This document shows, in pieces, positions 1 to 5,745 of a DNA stretch of 6,477 nucleotides. The number at the start of each line of letters is the position of its first letter. The first letter of the stretch is position 1. Origin of the DNA: Paracoccaceae bacterium (GTDB lineage Bacteria; Pseudomonadota; Alphaproteobacteria; Rhodobacterales; Rhodobacteraceae). Where the stretch lies: positions 1 to 6,477 of the forward strand of contig SLKB01000123.1 in the NCBI GenBank assembly GCA_007134805.1, read 5' to 3'. The notes below the pieces were generated by a model, which was not told where the DNA came from, ran no database searches, and was given only the letters and a program-made list of their open reading frames with translations. The position numbers and the translations under genes are program-made.

Positions 1-37
1 CGCTTCGAGTATCCGTGGCGCCTTGACGCAGGCTGCG

Positions 38-57
38 AAGGAAAGCCGTGGGCGGCT
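38..57 (-). terminator. possible weak intrinsic terminator after the TerB-family gene
   Basis: Read on the minus strand, the sequence just past the TerB-family stop codon can fold into a 5-bp hairpin: AGCCG, loop CCCA, CGGCT (stem arms at 57-53 and 48-44). It is followed by TTCCTT. The stem is short and the T-run is broken by two C residues, so this is at best a weak terminator. Nothing else can be called in bases 1-66. A plus-strand reading frame ends with TGA at 24-26 and could be the tail of a convergent gene, but only seven codons are visible. Confidence 0.3.
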
Positions 58-66
58 CGTGGGCGA

Positions 67-525
67 TCAGGCCTCTGCCTTGCGCAGTGCTGCGATTGCG
101 CGTTGCCGCGCGAAGGCCGACTCGCGGTCCGGCAGACCCAGAAGGCTCGAGACAAGGCGCATCAGTCCGTCCTCGTTCTCGTGCCGCCCGCCATCGGCGA
201 GGATGATCCGCCACATGTCGGTCAGCAGCCCCGGGCGATCGTCGAGCGCGACCTCCTGTTTGGCACCGAGCGTCAGATGGACCGTGTCGCCCGTGCGCGC
301 CTCGAGCGCGCGGGCCTCGCGCAGGAGGGCGTGCTGCGCGTCGTGCGCGAGGGCATAGCGCTCTTGCAGGACCGTTTCGATCATGGCGCTTTGCTCCGGC
401 TCCTCGACATCGCTGGCGCGCGCGGCGCGAACCAGAAGTGCCACGAGGACTGTGCGCGGTGCGGGCGGCGGGGGCGCTGCAGGTTCGGGCTGGAGCGCGA
501 AGAGATCAAGCAATCGTTGCAGCAT
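67..525 (-). CDS. TerB-family (tellurite-resistance-type) small cytoplasmic protein
   Basis: Encodes a 152-residue protein with no signal peptide and no membrane segment. After a short amphipathic start (MLQRLLDLFAL) and a Pro/Ala linker (residues 12-23, with a PPPP run), two TerB-like helical repeats are visible. The first is about residues 27-60 (LLVRAARASDVEEPEQSAMI). The second is about residues 99-132 (MWRIILADGGRHENEDGLM), with the acidic pairs Asp111/Gly112 and Glu118/Asp119. TerB-fold proteins bind divalent metal through such acidic clusters and are linked to stress and tellurite responses; a precise function for solo TerB proteins is not established. The ATG start is preferred over an in-frame TTG one codon upstream because AGGAAGG lies 5 bases before the ATG but only 2 before the TTG. 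No other ter genes are visible nearby, so tellurite resistance itself should not be assumed. Family assignment is fairly sure; role is unknown. Confidence 0.8.
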   Translation of the reverse strand: MLQRLLDLFALQPEPAAPPPPAPRTVLVALLVRAARASDVEEPEQSAMIETVLQERYALAHDAQHALLREARALEARTGDTVHLTLGAKQEVALDDRPGLLTDMWRIILADGGRHENEDGLMRLVSSLLGLPDRESAFARQRAIAALRKAEA

Positions 526-530
526 CAAGG

Positions 531-537
531 CCTTCCT
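531..537 (-). promoter_or_regulatory. Shine-Dalgarno of the TerB-family gene
   Basis: AGGAAGG on the minus strand, 5 bases before the ATG at 525. This spacing decides the start in favour of ATG over the adjacent TTG (528-526). Confidence 0.65.
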
Positions 538-584
538 GTTGCAAAACCGGGATCAGGCGGTCCGCGAACCGGCCCGGCCCGCCC

Positions 585-613
585 AATATAGACATGCCGG
601 GCGCGGCTGCCAA
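585..613 (-). promoter_or_regulatory. sigma-70 promoter of the TerB-family gene
   Basis: On the minus strand a -35 box TTGGCA (613-608) and a -10 box TATATT (590-585) are separated by exactly 17 bases. Each box differs from the E. coli consensus at a single position. Transcription would begin near 578, leaving a leader of about 50 bases that is very GC-rich and contains an imperfect inverted repeat (GGTTCGCGGACC, around 562-573). The promoter lies in the 97-base gap between msrB and the TerB-family gene, so that gene can be transcribed independently of msrB. No factor-binding site can be named. Confidence 0.65.
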
Positions 614-622
614 ATGGCCCGC

Positions 623-1156
623 TCAGGCGCTCACGGGCAGGCCTTCGACCTCGCCGGTGTCATCCGGGGTGAAGGTCAGCGCGAGCCCGTTGATACAATG
701 GCGCTTGCCTGTCGGTTCGGGGCCATCGTTGAAGATATGACCCTGATGCCCGCCGCAGCGCGCGCAATGGACCTCGGTGCGCAGCATGAAGAAACTCCGG
801 TCGGTCTTGGTGCCCACGGCATCCTCGATCGCATCCCAGAAGCTCGGCCAGCCCGTGCGGCTGTCATATTTCGTCTCGGAACGATAAAGGCCCTGGCCGC
901 AGCCCGCGCAATTATAGGTCCCGGCGCGTTCTTCGTCGAGAAGCGGCGAGCGTTCGCCCATCAGCGTGTTGGTGAAGGCGCGCTCGGTCGCGTGCTCGCG
1001 CAGGACCGCGAATTGCGCCGGTGTCAGGCGCGCACGCCATTCCTCCTCGGTCAGGGTAAAGGGAAACTCGTCCGCGCCTGCCTGCGCGCGCCAGCCGAGC
1101 GCCCCCAGCACCGAGCCCATCAACGTCGCCATCATGAAACCCCGTCTGTTCAGCAT
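623..1156 (-). CDS. msrB: peptide-methionine (R)-S-oxide reductase, Tat-exported type
   Basis: A 177-residue MsrB, which reduces the R epimer of methionine sulfoxide in proteins, normally using thioredoxin-type electrons. The N-terminus (NRRGFM at 3-8, then a hydrophobic stretch to about 20, and AQAGA near 25-29) looks like a twin-arginine signal peptide, so the enzyme probably works in the periplasm as a folded protein. The SelR/MsrB domain spans about 34-165. The zinc site is Cys83/Cys86 (CAGC) and Cys131/Cys134 (CARC). GWPSFW is at 102-107, HQGHIF at 137-142, and the catalytic Cys154 lies in RHCINGLAL. The position of the usual resolving cysteine (Cys63 in E. coli, in SGCGWPSF) is Thr101 here. 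The start is supported by AGGAGG five bases before the ATG. The gene is divergent from dnaG, with 104 bases between them. Identity is secure; export is inferred from the signal motif. Confidence 0.93.
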   Translation of the reverse strand: MLNRRGFMMATLMGSVLGALGWRAQAGADEFPFTLTEEEWRARLTPAQFAVLREHATERAFTNTLMGERSPLLDEERAGTYNCAGCGQGLYRSETKYDSRTGWPSFWDAIEDAVGTKTDRSFFMLRTEVHCARCGGHQGHIFNDGPEPTGKRHCINGLALTFTPDDTGEVEGLPVSA

Positions 1157-1260
1157 CTTGCCCTCCTGTCTGCGAGATCGCCCCGCCGCTTGAGAGTTAA
1201 CATAGGGCGCGATCGGATGAGTGCTTCAACAAAGCCGCGTGATCTGCCACAATCCCGCGC
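1157..1260. promoter_or_regulatory. divergent msrB/dnaG intergenic region
   Basis: This 104-base gap must hold the start signals of both msrB (leftward) and dnaG (rightward). Leftward there is AGGAGG (1167-1162) for msrB and a weak promoter candidate TTGAAG (1229-1224) / TATGTT (1204-1199), whose 19-base spacer is long. Rightward no Shine-Dalgarno precedes dnaG. A poor -10-like CACAAT (1248-1253) would place a transcript start at or next to the dnaG ATG. The promoter boxes are guesses; that the region is regulatory follows from the divergent layout. Confidence 0.4.
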
Positions 1261-3213
1261 ATGAGTCTGCCCCCCGGTTTTCTGGAAGAGTTGCGCAACC
1301 GTGTCTCGATCTCGTCGGTGGTCGGGCGCAAGGTCGTGTGGGATCTGCGCAAATCCAACCAGGGCAAGGGCGATTTCTGGGCGCCCTGCCCGTTTCACCA
1401 GGAAAAGACCGCGTCCTTTCATGTGGATGACCGCAAGGGCTTCTACTATTGCTTCGGCTGTCACGCCAAGGGCGACGCGCTGAGCTTCCTGCGCGAGACC
1501 GAGAACATGAGCTTCATGGAAGCAGTCGAGACGCTCGCGCGCGAGGCCGGGATGCCGATGCCCGACCGCGACCCCGAGGCCGCCGCGAAAGCCGATCGGC
1601 TGGGCGCGCTGGTCGAGGTGATGGAGGCGGCGGCGCGGTTCTATCGCGGGCAGATCTCCTCCCGCGCTGCCGCGCCCGCGCGGGAGTATCTGAAAGGGCG
1701 CGGCCTTGCCGAGGACACGCTCGCGCGCTTCGAGATCGGCTATGCGCCAGAGGCGCGCCAGACGCTCTGGTCGCATCTGACCGGGGCGGGGGTTGCGGGG
1801 GCAAAGATCATCGAGGCGGGGCTTGCCATCGCCCCCGAGGACGGACGCGCGCCCTATGACCGCTTTCGCGGCCGGATCATGTATCCGATCCGTGACCTGC
1901 GCGGGCGCTGCATCGCCTTTGGCGGCCGCGCAATGGACCCTGCCGCGCCTGCCAAATACCTCAACTCGCCGGAAACGCCGCTGTTCGACAAGGGCCGCAC
2001 GCTTTACCATGCGGGGCCTGCGCGCAAGGCCGTGGGACAGGCTGGCCCGTTGATCGTGGCCGAGGGCTACATGGATGTGATTGCGCTGGTGGCTGCGGGG
2101 TTCGAAGCGGCGGTCGCCCCGCTCGGCACGGCGATCACCGAGGCGCAGCTGCGCCTGATCTGGCGGATCTCACCCGAGCCGGTGATTGCGCTTGATGGCG
2201 ACGCGGCCGGCCTGCGCGCGGGCTACCGGCTGATCGATCTCGCCCTGCCCCTGCTCTCATCCGAGCAATCGCTGCGCTTCTGCCTGCTGCCCGAAAAGCT
2301 CGACCCCGATGATGTGCTGCGCAGCGGCGGGCCAGGCGCGATGCGCAAGCTGATCGAGGGGGCCGTACCGCTGGTGCGGCTTTTGTGGGCGCGCGAGACC
2401 GAGGGGCAGGTTTTCGACAGCCCCGAGCGGCGCGCCGCGCTGGACAAGAAGCTGCGCGCGGCGCTGGCGCAGATCAGCGATCCGGGGCTGCGCGCGCATT
2501 ACGCCGACAGCCTGCGGGCGCTGCGCAGCGAGACTTTCCGCCCGCAACAGAGCGCGCGCGGGCCCGGCCGCGGCCAGGGGGGGCGCATGTCCGGGCGCGG
2601 GCGCGGGGGGTTCGGCGCCCCTGCCCCGAGCGCTGCGCTGCAGGCCACCCGCTCGACGCTGCTGGCCTCGTCCGAAAACCTCGATGTTGCCGAATCGATG
2701 CGCGAGGAGGTGATCCTTGCGATCCTGTGCACGCATCCCGTGCTCCTGAGCGAGTTCGACAGCGATCTCGACCGCGCCGAGATGCGCAGCCCCGCGCGTG
2801 AGGGCTTGCGGCGCGCGCTTCTGGGAGCCGATCCCGGTGCAGTGCCGGCGGGCCTGCCCACGCCCGCGCGGGTCGAGGCAGAACGGATCCTTGGCCTTGG
2901 CCATGTGCGCGTGTCCCCGCCCGTGCGCCAGCGCGAGGATGCAAGCCTCGCGCGGTTGTGCCTGCGCGAGGAGCTTGCGAAACTGCTCACCCGGCGCGGC
3001 GCCGAGGACGAGCTGCGCGACGCGTCCGAAGACATGGCGCATCTGGCTGATGAAAGCCTGACCTGGCGGCTCAAGCAGGCAACCGAAATGCGCCAGCGCG
3101 CCGAGCAGACGCGGCTCACTGATTCCACCGATCTGGGAGAGGATCGCGAGGCCCTGTCGCGCGAGTTGTCGCAGATGATCGCCGCCGAAATCTGGGTAAA
3201 ACGCAAGAAGTGA
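1261..3213 (+). CDS. dnaG: DNA primase DnaG
   Basis: A 650-residue bacterial primase, which makes the RNA primers for lagging-strand and fork-restart synthesis and docks on the replicative helicase DnaB. The CHC2 zinc finger is complete: Cys43, His46, Cys64, Cys67. The TOPRIM-containing catalytic core follows, with KYLNSPET (232-239), the TOPRIM glutamate Glu268 in VAEGYMD, and the metal-binding DGD at 312-314. After about residue 425 comes an Arg/Gly/Pro-rich linker (roughly 427-455: [18 protein letters not shown]), then a helical C-terminal region (about 475-650) in the place of the helicase-binding domain. The length is normal for the family. The ATG is chosen because the [15 protein letters not shown] start fits Rhodobacterales primases as I recall them, but there is no Shine-Dalgarno. 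It is followed by rpoD on the same strand, the classic dnaG-rpoD arrangement. Identity is secure. Confidence 0.97.
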   Translation: MSLPPGFLEELRNRVSISSVVGRKVVWDLRKSNQGKGDFWAPCPFHQEKTASFHVDDRKGFYYCFGCHAKGDALSFLRETENMSFMEAVETLAREAGMPMPDRDPEAAAKADRLGALVEVMEAAARFYRGQISSRAAAPAREYLKGRGLAEDTLARFEIGYAPEARQTLWSHLTGAGVAGAKIIEAGLAIAPEDGRAPYDRFRGRIMYPIRDLRGRCIAFGGRAMDPAAPAKYLNSPETPLFDKGRTLYHAGPARKAVGQAGPLIVAEGYMDVIALVAAGFEAAVAPLGTAITEAQLRLIWRISPEPVIALDGDAAGLRAGYRLIDLALPLLSSEQSLRFCLLPEKLDPDDVLRSGGPGAMRKLIEGAVPLVRLLWARETEGQVFDSPERRAALDKKLRAALAQISDPGLRAHYADSLRALRSETFRPQQSARGPGRGQGGRMSGRGRGGFGAPAPSAALQATRSTLLASSENLDVAESMREEVILAILCTHPVLLSEFDSDLDRAEMRSPAREGLRRALLGADPGAVPAGLPTPARVEAERILGLGHVRVSPPVRQREDASLARLCLREELAKLLTRRGAEDELRDASEDMAHLADESLTWRLKQATEMRQRAEQTRLTDSTDLGEDREALSRELSQMIAAEIWVKRKK

Positions 3214-3265
3214 TCGATTCGCGGCATCTGAGCGCGCGCAAGCCCCGTTTCTTGCAGCTTGGAAC

Positions 3266-3294
3266 TGGAAAAATACCCGCATCTTCCCTACATC
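3266..3294 (+). promoter_or_regulatory. possible rpoD promoter in the dnaG-rpoD gap
   Basis: The 163-base gap between dnaG and rpoD is locally A/T-richer around 3262-3295. CCTACATC (3287-3294) matches seven of eight positions of the alphaproteobacterial (Caulobacter) -10 pattern GCTANAWC. Seventeen bases before TACATC lies only a poor -35 (TGGAAA, 3266-3271); a better TTGGAA (3259-3264) is too far upstream. A heat-shock-like reading (CTTGGAA with CCCGCATCT) is also possible but its spacing is short. rpoD probably has a promoter here in addition to read-through from dnaG; the exact boxes are uncertain. Confidence 0.3.
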
Positions 3295-3367
3295 AGAGCA
3301 ATCCCGCGTGCCCCTTGAGCGATTCGCGTCGCTGATTCGCAGCAGGGATCGCCAAAGCAGCAGATTC

Positions 3368-3371
3368 GGAG
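3368..3371 (+). promoter_or_regulatory. Shine-Dalgarno that fixes the rpoD start
   Basis: GGAG lies 5 bases before the ATG at 3377. An in-frame GTG at 3308 would add 23 residues, but it has no comparable site before it and its extension does not resemble sigma factors. The ATG is therefore taken as the start. Confidence 0.6.
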
Positions 3372-3376
3372 CGTCC

Positions 3377-5377
3377 ATGGCCGCCAAAGACACCGATGAG
3401 ACCCGGACCGAGGATCAAGACAGCGACAGCACCCAGACTGTCAGTCAGGCCTCGATAAAGAAGATGATCTCCAAGGCGAAGGAACGCGGCTTCATCACCT
3501 ATGATCAGCTCAACAAGGCGCTGCCGCCCGATCAGGTCGCGTCCGAGCAGATCGAGGATGTGATGTCGATGCTCTCGGAGATGGGCATCAATGTCATCGA
3601 GGATGACGAAGAGGCCGAGGAGACGGACAGCAAGGGCGGCGCGCTGGTCGAAACGGCCGGGTCGCGCGAAGTGGCTGTCGCGACCTCCAGCAGCGACGAG
3701 AAGCTTGACCGCACCGATGATCCGGTGCGCATGTACCTGCGCGAGATGGGCTCGGTCGAGCTGCTCTCGCGCGAGGGCGAGATCGCGATCGCCAAGCGCA
3801 TTGAGGCCGGGCGCAACACGATGATCGCCGGGCTCTGCGAAAGCCCGCTCACCTTTCAGGCGATCACCATCTGGCGGGACGAGTTGCTCAATGAGGACGT
3901 GCTGCTGCGCGACGTGATCGACCTCGAGGCGACCTTCGGCAATGCGCTCGATGGGGACGAGGACGGCGTGCCGCTGACCGAGGGGCTGAACGGGGGCGAG
4001 GCGCCCACCGCCCAGACCCCGCGGCGCGAGCGTGAGCCGGAACTCGACGCGGATGGCAACCCGATCCAGAAATCCGACGAGGATGACGAGGACGACGATC
4101 AGTCGAACCTGTCGCTCGCCGCGATGGAGACGGCACTCAAGCCGCGCGTGCTCGAAACGCTCGATCGGATCGCCCGGGATTACGAGACGCTGGCGACGAT
4201 GCAGGAGGCGCGCATGCACGCGACGATGCAGGAAGCCGGTCGCTTCTCGGACGCGCAGGAGGATCGCTACCAGACGTTGCGCGCCGAAATCGTCGAGCTG
4301 GTGAACTCGCTGCATCTGCATAACAACCGGATCGAGGCGCTGATCGATCAGCTTTACGGGATCAACAAGCGCATCATGTCGATCGACGGGGCGATGGTGA
4401 AGCTCGCCGATCAGGCCCGCATCAACCGCCGCGAGTTCATCGACGCCTATCGCGGGTCCGAACTGGACCCGACATGGTGCGAGCGCATGGCCGGCAAGCC
4501 GGGACGCGGCTGGCAATCGCTGATGGACCGCTCGCGCGACAAGGTCGAGGAGTTGCGCAGTGACATGGCGCAGGTCGGCCAGTATGTGGGCGTGGACATT
4601 CAGGAATACCGCCGCATAGTCGGGCAGGTGCAGAAGGGCGAGAAGGAAGCGCGTCAGGCCAAGAAGGAAATGGTCGAGGCGAACCTGCGCCTGGTGATCT
4701 CGATCGCCAAGAAATACACGAACCGCGGATTGCAATTCCTCGATCTCATTCAGGAAGGCAATATCGGCCTGATGAAGGCCGTGGACAAATTCGAATACCG
4801 GCGCGGCTACAAGTTCTCGACCTATGCCACCTGGTGGATCCGGCAGGCGATCACGCGGTCCATCGCCGATCAGGCGCGCACGATCCGCATTCCGGTGCAC
4901 ATGATCGAGACGATCAACAAACTGGTGCGCACGGGCCGGCAGATGCTGCACGAGATCGGGCGCGAGCCCACCTCGGAGGAACTGGCCGAGAAGTTGCAGA
5001 TGCCGCTCGACAAGGTGCGCAAGGTGATGAAGATCGCCAAGGAGCCGATCAGCCTCGAGACGCCCATCGGCGACGAGGAAGACAGCCAGCTTGGCGATTT
5101 CATCGAGGACAAGAACGCGCTCCTGCCGCTGGAATCCGCGATCCAGGACAATCTGCGCGAGACGACGACGCGGGTGCTGTCCTCGCTCACCCCGCGCGAG
5201 GAGCGGGTGTTGCGCATGCGCTTCGGGATCGGGATGAACACCGACCACACGCTCGAAGAGGTGGGCCAGCAATTCTCGGTCACACGCGAACGCATCCGCC
5301 AGATCGAGGCGAAGGCGCTGCGCAAGCTCAAGCACCCCTCGCGCTCGCGCAAGCTGCGCAGTTTCCTGGATCAGTGA
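3377..5377 (+). CDS. rpoD: RNA polymerase primary sigma factor (sigma-70/RpoD)
   Basis: A 666-residue group 1 sigma factor, which directs core RNA polymerase to housekeeping promoters. Region 1.1 occupies about 22-80 ([23 protein letters not shown]). Region 1.2 is at about 114-145 ([30 protein letters not shown]). A large non-conserved region (about 150-390) includes a very acidic stretch DEDDEDDD at 234-241. Region 2 is at about 432-504, with the core-binding [18 protein letters not shown] and the promoter-melting/-10-reading [17 protein letters not shown]. Region 3 is at about 507-590, including HMIETINKL and [13 protein letters not shown]. Region 4 is at about 600-656, where [20 protein letters not shown] forms the -35-binding helix-turn-helix. 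Length and order match alphaproteobacterial RpoD. The start is set by GGAG 5 bases before the ATG. It lies downstream of dnaG, with a small gene only 6 bases after its stop. Identity is secure. Confidence 0.97.
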   Translation: MAAKDTDETRTEDQDSDSTQTVSQASIKKMISKAKERGFITYDQLNKALPPDQVASEQIEDVMSMLSEMGINVIEDDEEAEETDSKGGALVETAGSREVAVATSSSDEKLDRTDDPVRMYLREMGSVELLSREGEIAIAKRIEAGRNTMIAGLCESPLTFQAITIWRDELLNEDVLLRDVIDLEATFGNALDGDEDGVPLTEGLNGGEAPTAQTPRREREPELDADGNPIQKSDEDDEDDDQSNLSLAAMETALKPRVLETLDRIARDYETLATMQEARMHATMQEAGRFSDAQEDRYQTLRAEIVELVNSLHLHNNRIEALIDQLYGINKRIMSIDGAMVKLADQARINRREFIDAYRGSELDPTWCERMAGKPGRGWQSLMDRSRDKVEELRSDMAQVGQYVGVDIQEYRRIVGQVQKGEKEARQAKKEMVEANLRLVISIAKKYTNRGLQFLDLIQEGNIGLMKAVDKFEYRRGYKFSTYATWWIRQAITRSIADQARTIRIPVHMIETINKLVRTGRQMLHEIGREPTSEELAEKLQMPLDKVRKVMKIAKEPISLETPIGDEEDSQLGDFIEDKNALLPLESAIQDNLRETTTRVLSSLTPREERVLRMRFGIGMNTDHTLEEVGQQFSVTRERIRQIEAKALRKLKHPSRSRKLRSFLDQ

Positions 5378-5383
5378 CGGGCA

Positions 5384-5740
5384 GTGACGCGCGGCCCCCG
5401 CCTCGCCTCGCGCCAGACCGCGCGTCGCGCGCTGGCGGTCTATGCGAGGGACGCGCGGGACAACGGCGCGCGGCTGTGGACCTATACGGATCTGGCTGTT
5501 GCGCTTGGGTTCGCGCCGTCTGTCGCGCGCCAGCTTGGGCCGATGCTGGCGCTGCTGCGGCAGGAATGTCTTGATCAGGGTATCCCGGATCTTTGCGCGG
5601 TGATCGTCGCGAGCGGGACGGACATGCCCTCGGCGAGATCCTTCGACACGCTCAGCGGGACATGGTGCGACACCGGACTCGACCGCGATGGCGTGCGCGC
5701 CGAACAGGCCCGCGTGATGGCCTGGGCGACAGCGCGCTAG
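5384..5740 (+). CDS. small conserved-hypothetical-type protein with a winged-helix-like domain
   Basis: A 118-residue protein that I cannot name. It is basic at the N-terminus (TRGPRLASRQTARRALAVYARDAR) and has no signal peptide or membrane segment. Residues about 31-60 (LWTYTDLAVALGFAPSVARQLGPMLALLRQE) look like the 'TY.dLA..lG....ar.lg..L..i...c' helix-turn-helix-like segment found in many uncharacterised bacterial proteins. The following part also fits that pattern: GIPDLCAVIVASGTDMPS (66-83), where relatives usually read LPPLtalVvn..tGlPg, and a C-terminal EQARVMAW. The GTG start is 6 bases after the rpoD stop with no strong Shine-Dalgarno, so translation may be coupled to rpoD. Strand, GC-rich third positions and tight spacing support a real gene. 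It ends in a 4-base overlap with the convergent antiporter gene. A DNA- or protein-binding role is only inference. Confidence 0.7.
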   Translation: MTRGPRLASRQTARRALAVYARDARDNGARLWTYTDLAVALGFAPSVARQLGPMLALLRQECLDQGIPDLCAVIVASGTDMPSARSFDTLSGTWCDTGLDRDGVRAEQARVMAWATAR

Positions 5741-5745
5741 CGCGC
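5732..5745. repeat. perfect 14-base palindrome at the shared stop codons
   Basis: GCGCGCTAGCGCGC reads identically on both strands. The central CTAG (5737-5740) contains the TAG stop of the plus-strand small gene (5738-5740) and the TAG stop of the minus-strand antiporter gene (complement of 5737-5739). As RNA it could form a five-bp all-G/C stem with a CUAG loop from either strand, but no T-run follows, so a Rho-independent terminator is not supported. Confidence 0.9.

Noticed and set aside
1..66. End of another gene at the left edge
   Set aside because: Several frames are open but too short to recognise. Only a seven-codon tail ending in TGA at 24-26 can be seen, which is not enough to support a call.
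67..525. Part of a tellurite-resistance (ter) operon
   Set aside because: Only the TerB-like protein is present; no terZ, terD, terC or related genes are in the window.
1199..1229. msrB promoter TTGAAG / TATGTT
   Set aside because: The spacer is 19 bases and both boxes are imperfect. Kept only as a possibility within the intergenic entry.
383..1264. A 293-codon plus-strand frame opposite msrB and the start of the TerB-family gene
   Set aside because: It runs antisense through the confidently identified msrB, across the good minus-strand promoter, and ends inside the dnaG start. No domain is recognisable.
3308..3376. GTG start that would extend RpoD by 23 residues
   Set aside because: There is no ribosome site before the GTG, and the ATG at 3377 has GGAG at proper spacing and gives the family's usual length.
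2257..3393. A 378-codon open frame antisense to the 3' half of dnaG
   Set aside because: Composition is Ala/Arg/Gln-rich without family motifs, and it lies opposite a clearly conserved primase. It is a by-product of high GC.
3293..5335. A 680-codon open frame antisense to almost all of rpoD
   Set aside because: Its length is explained by GC-rich third positions in rpoD, which suppress stops in this antisense frame. The translation is a low-complexity mix of Leu/Arg/His/Asp with no recognisable domain.
5732..5745. Palindrome at the shared stop codons as a bidirectional Rho-independent terminator
   Set aside because: The potential hairpin has only five base pairs and no T-run follows on either strand.
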